43,814 nucleotides of DNA from Roseicyclus amphidinii (GTDB lineage: Bacteria; Pseudomonadota; Alphaproteobacteria; Rhodobacterales; Rhodobacteraceae), in the NCBI RefSeq assembly GCF_030163755.1, contig NZ_JASJOE010000030.1, forward strand, positions 1-43,814, in the 5' to 3' direction. The first letter of the stretch is position 1. Each line of letters starts with the position of its first letter. A model generated the notes under the pieces. That model was not told the origin of the DNA, did not search any database, and saw nothing but the letters and a program-made list of their open reading frames with translations. Shown piece by piece: positions 42,174 through 43,814 of the stretch. Position numbers and translations under genes: made by a program.

Positions 42174-42638
42174 ATGCGTATCCTGATCGGTCTTGCCGTC
42201 CTCCTCGTCCTTCTCGTCCTCGCCGTGATCGGCGCGGGGGTCTATTTTCGCAACGTCTCGATGCCGGCCGAGACCTGGCACGTGGACCCGGCGACGGTCA
42301 CGCCGCCCGCCAGCCCCAATTACGAGTTGCGCCTGGGCGACCGTGCGCCCGTCTTCGACGCGGCCCCTGACGTGATGGCCGCGCGCATCGACGCGGTGGC
42401 GACGGCGGAGGGCGCCGTGCTGATCGGCGGGGCGGTCGCCGAGGGGCACATGACCTATGTCGTCCGCTCGCGGCTGATGGGCTACCCCGATGCGATCTCG
42501 GTGAAACTGGTGCCGGTGGCGCAGGGCACGCGGGTCGAGATCTACTCGCGCGCGCGCTTCGGCTATTCCGACATGGGCGTGAACGCGGCCCGCGTGGACC
42601 GCTGGATCAGTCGTGCGCGCGGCATGACAAGCCCCTGA
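42174..42638 (+). CDS. DUF1499 family membrane-anchored protein
   Basis: A 154-aa protein with an N-terminal membrane anchor ([25 protein letters not shown]) and a periplasmic domain with the DUF1499 features [20 protein letters not shown] and [22 protein letters not shown]. Function unknown. An 11-bp tandem duplication (TGACAAGCCCC twice) overlaps its stop codon. It lies between ackA and prfA and may share their transcript. Confidence 0.85.
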   Translation: MRILIGLAVLLVLLVLAVIGAGVYFRNVSMPAETWHVDPATVTPPASPNYELRLGDRAPVFDAAPDVMAARIDAVATAEGAVLIGGAVAEGHMTYVVRSRLMGYPDAISVKLVPVAQGTRVEIYSRARFGYSDMGVNAARVDRWISRARGMTSP

Positions 42639-42690
42639 CAAGCCCCTGACGGCTCTTGACGGCGCGGCCCTGCCGCGTCACGTGACGCCC

Positions 42691-43746
42691 ATGTTGCCCG
42701 AGGATCGCCTGCGCCAGATCACCGACCGTTTCGAGTATCTCGAGGCGAAGCTGAACGCGGGTGCTGCCACGGGCGAGATCGCGCGGATCAGCCGGGACTA
42801 TGCCGAGCTGAAGCCGGTCGTGGCCCAGATCGCGGGCTGGCGGCAGCTGGTGGACGATATCGCCGAGGCCGAGGCGATGCTCGCGGACCCCGAGATGCGC
42901 GACCTTGCCGAGGAAGAGCTGCCCCGCCTGCGCGCGGCCCTGCCCGAGGCCGAAGCGGCGTTGCAGCTGGCGCTTCTGCCCAGGGACGAGGCCGACGCGC
43001 GCCCCGCGATGATCGAGATCCGTCCCGGCACCGGCGGCGAGGAGGCGGCGCTGTTCGCGGGCGACCTGCTGCGGATGTATACCCGCCATTGCGAGGCCCG
43101 CGGCTGGCGGTTGGAGATCGTGGACCTGCAGGAGACCGAGCTGGGCGGCGTCAAGGAAGTGACCGCGCGGATCGAGGGCGATGGTGTTTTCGCAAGGCTC
43201 AAGTTCGAGAGCGGCGTCCACCGGGTGCAGCGGGTGCCCGAGACGGAATCGGGCGGGCGCATCCACACCTCGGCGGCGACGGTCGCGGTCCTGCCGGTGG
43301 CCGAGGAGGTGGACATCGACATCCCGGCCGCCGACATCCGCATCGACACGATGCGCGCCTCGGGCGCGGGCGGGCAGCATGTGAACACCACGGATTCGGC
43401 GGTGCGGATCACGCATTTGCCCACCGGGATCGTGGTGACGAGTTCCGAGAAGTCGCAGCACCGCAACCGCGAGATCGCCATGGGCGTGCTGCGCGCGCGG
43501 CTCTACGACCTGGAGCGGCAGAAGGCGGCCGATGCCATGGCCGCCGACCGCAAGGCGCAGGTCGGCTCGGGCGACCGGTCCGAGCGGATCCGGACCTACA
43601 ATTTCCCGCAGGGCCGGGTGACCGATCACCGGATCAACCTGACGCTCTACAAGCTCGACCAGGTGATGGCGGGGGACCTCGACGAGGTGATCGACGCGCT
43701 GGTCTCGGATGCGCAGGCGCGGCAGCTGGCGGCGATGGATGGCTGA
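42691..43746 (+). CDS. prfA: Peptide chain release factor 1
   Basis: Recognises UAA and UAG stop codons. The 351-aa length is usual. The PxT codon-recognition tripeptide is PET in RVPETESGG, where Escherichia coli has PAT, and the GGQ motif is in [14 protein letters not shown]. The start at ATG 42691 ([14 protein letters not shown]) gives the normal length; GTG 42682 would add three residues. The gene ends at 43746, 68 bases before the window edge. Confidence 0.97.
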   Translation: MLPEDRLRQITDRFEYLEAKLNAGAATGEIARISRDYAELKPVVAQIAGWRQLVDDIAEAEAMLADPEMRDLAEEELPRLRAALPEAEAALQLALLPRDEADARPAMIEIRPGTGGEEAALFAGDLLRMYTRHCEARGWRLEIVDLQETELGGVKEVTARIEGDGVFARLKFESGVHRVQRVPETESGGRIHTSAATVAVLPVAEEVDIDIPAADIRIDTMRASGAGGQHVNTTDSAVRITHLPTGIVVTSSEKSQHRNREIAMGVLRARLYDLERQKAADAMAADRKAQVGSGDRSERIRTYNFPQGRVTDHRINLTLYKLDQVMAGDLDEVIDALVSDAQARQLAAMDG

Positions 43747-43761
43747 GGCGCTGGCGGTTTT

Positions 43762-43778
43762 CCCGGGCTTCGCCCGGG
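43762..43778. repeat. Small hairpin after prfA
   Basis: The arms CCCGGGC and GCCCGGG surround TTC. No T run follows. The same hairpin type is common in GC-rich alphaproteobacterial intergenic DNA and may attenuate prfA. An open frame from 43739 ([14 protein letters not shown]...) runs through it to the edge but does not resemble the start of PrmC. Confidence 0.55.
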
Positions 43779-43814
43779 ACCCGGCGCGCGGGGGGCCTGC
43801 GGCCCGTCCGCGCG

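Noticed and set aside
43739-43814. Open frame after prfA that could be the start of prmC
   Set aside because: prmC often follows prfA, but the predicted start ([19 protein letters not shown]) is produced by a hairpin sequence and does not resemble PrmC N-termini. The window ends too soon to decide.

Overview
The window is GC-rich chromosomal DNA from an alphaproteobacterium, most likely a member of the Rhodobacteraceae (Roseobacter/Rhodobacter group). The basis is gene content: a NAD-dependent molybdenum formate dehydrogenase (FdsGBACD), a fused MaoC-Pta protein followed by AckA, a XylD-type dehydratase, a DmdC/FadE5-like long acyl-CoA dehydrogenase, an RTX protein, FnrL-like boxes and a Rhodobacteraceae-style dispersed 22-bp motif. 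Genes are tightly packed with many ATGA/GTGA overlaps. No phage, IS element, CRISPR array or plasmid function was seen. The window appears to be ordinary core and shell chromosome.

Layout. 1-4.2 kb: the tail of a probable envelope protein, a membrane-anchored protein that looks like a degenerate M48 peptidase, an acyl-CoA synthetase and an ICMT/MddA-like membrane methyltransferase. 4.3-5.5 kb: an enolase-superfamily protein that has lost its usual catalytic residues, then twin palindromes. 5.5-14.1 kb (minus strand): a beta-oxidation block. In transcription order it holds two MerR regulators, a ~590-aa acyl-CoA dehydrogenase, a 70-aa protein, a GST, a thiolase, two paralogous small alpha+beta proteins and FadB/FadJ. 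14.3-16.6 kb: two overlapping hotdog thioesterases and a MATE exporter. 16.7-18.5 kb: DUF952-pyrD-arsC, overlapping, on the minus strand. 18.6-21.3 kb: a secreted 5'-nucleotidase with a strong terminator, a DUF1127-like miniprotein, an SRAP (YedK/HMCES) protein and tRNA-Gly(TCC). 21.4-24.7 kb: an 1101-aa RTX protein. 24.8-32.7 kb: a homocysteine S-methyltransferase family protein, LysR (FdsR-like), then fdsG-fdsB-fdsA-fdhD-fdsD. 32.8-37.0 kb (minus): an ABC exporter (ATPase, double FtsX permease, HlyD adaptor). 37.2-39.3 kb: XylD-like dehydratase and a cold-shock protein. 39.6-43.8 kb: MaoC-Pta, AckA, DUF1499 protein and release factor 1.

The main themes are acyl-CoA and acyl-phosphate metabolism and formate oxidation. 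Fatty or branched acids would be activated, dehydrogenated, hydrated, oxidised and thiolysed by the 5.5-14 kb block, probably under MerR control. Acetyl-CoA can be interconverted with acetate by Pta-AckA. Formate is oxidised to CO2 with NADH production by Fds.

The most unusual structural signal is a set of perfect zero-spacer palindromes in tandem, with TTGCAA or CTGCAG cores, found in three convergent intergenic gaps. One 22-bp palindrome is identical at two loci 6.3 kb apart. The most unusual protein signals are the enolase-fold protein lacking four expected active-site residues and the tandem NTF2-sized pair embedded in a fad operon. All functional assignments rest on motif reading and recall of families. 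No database search was possible.
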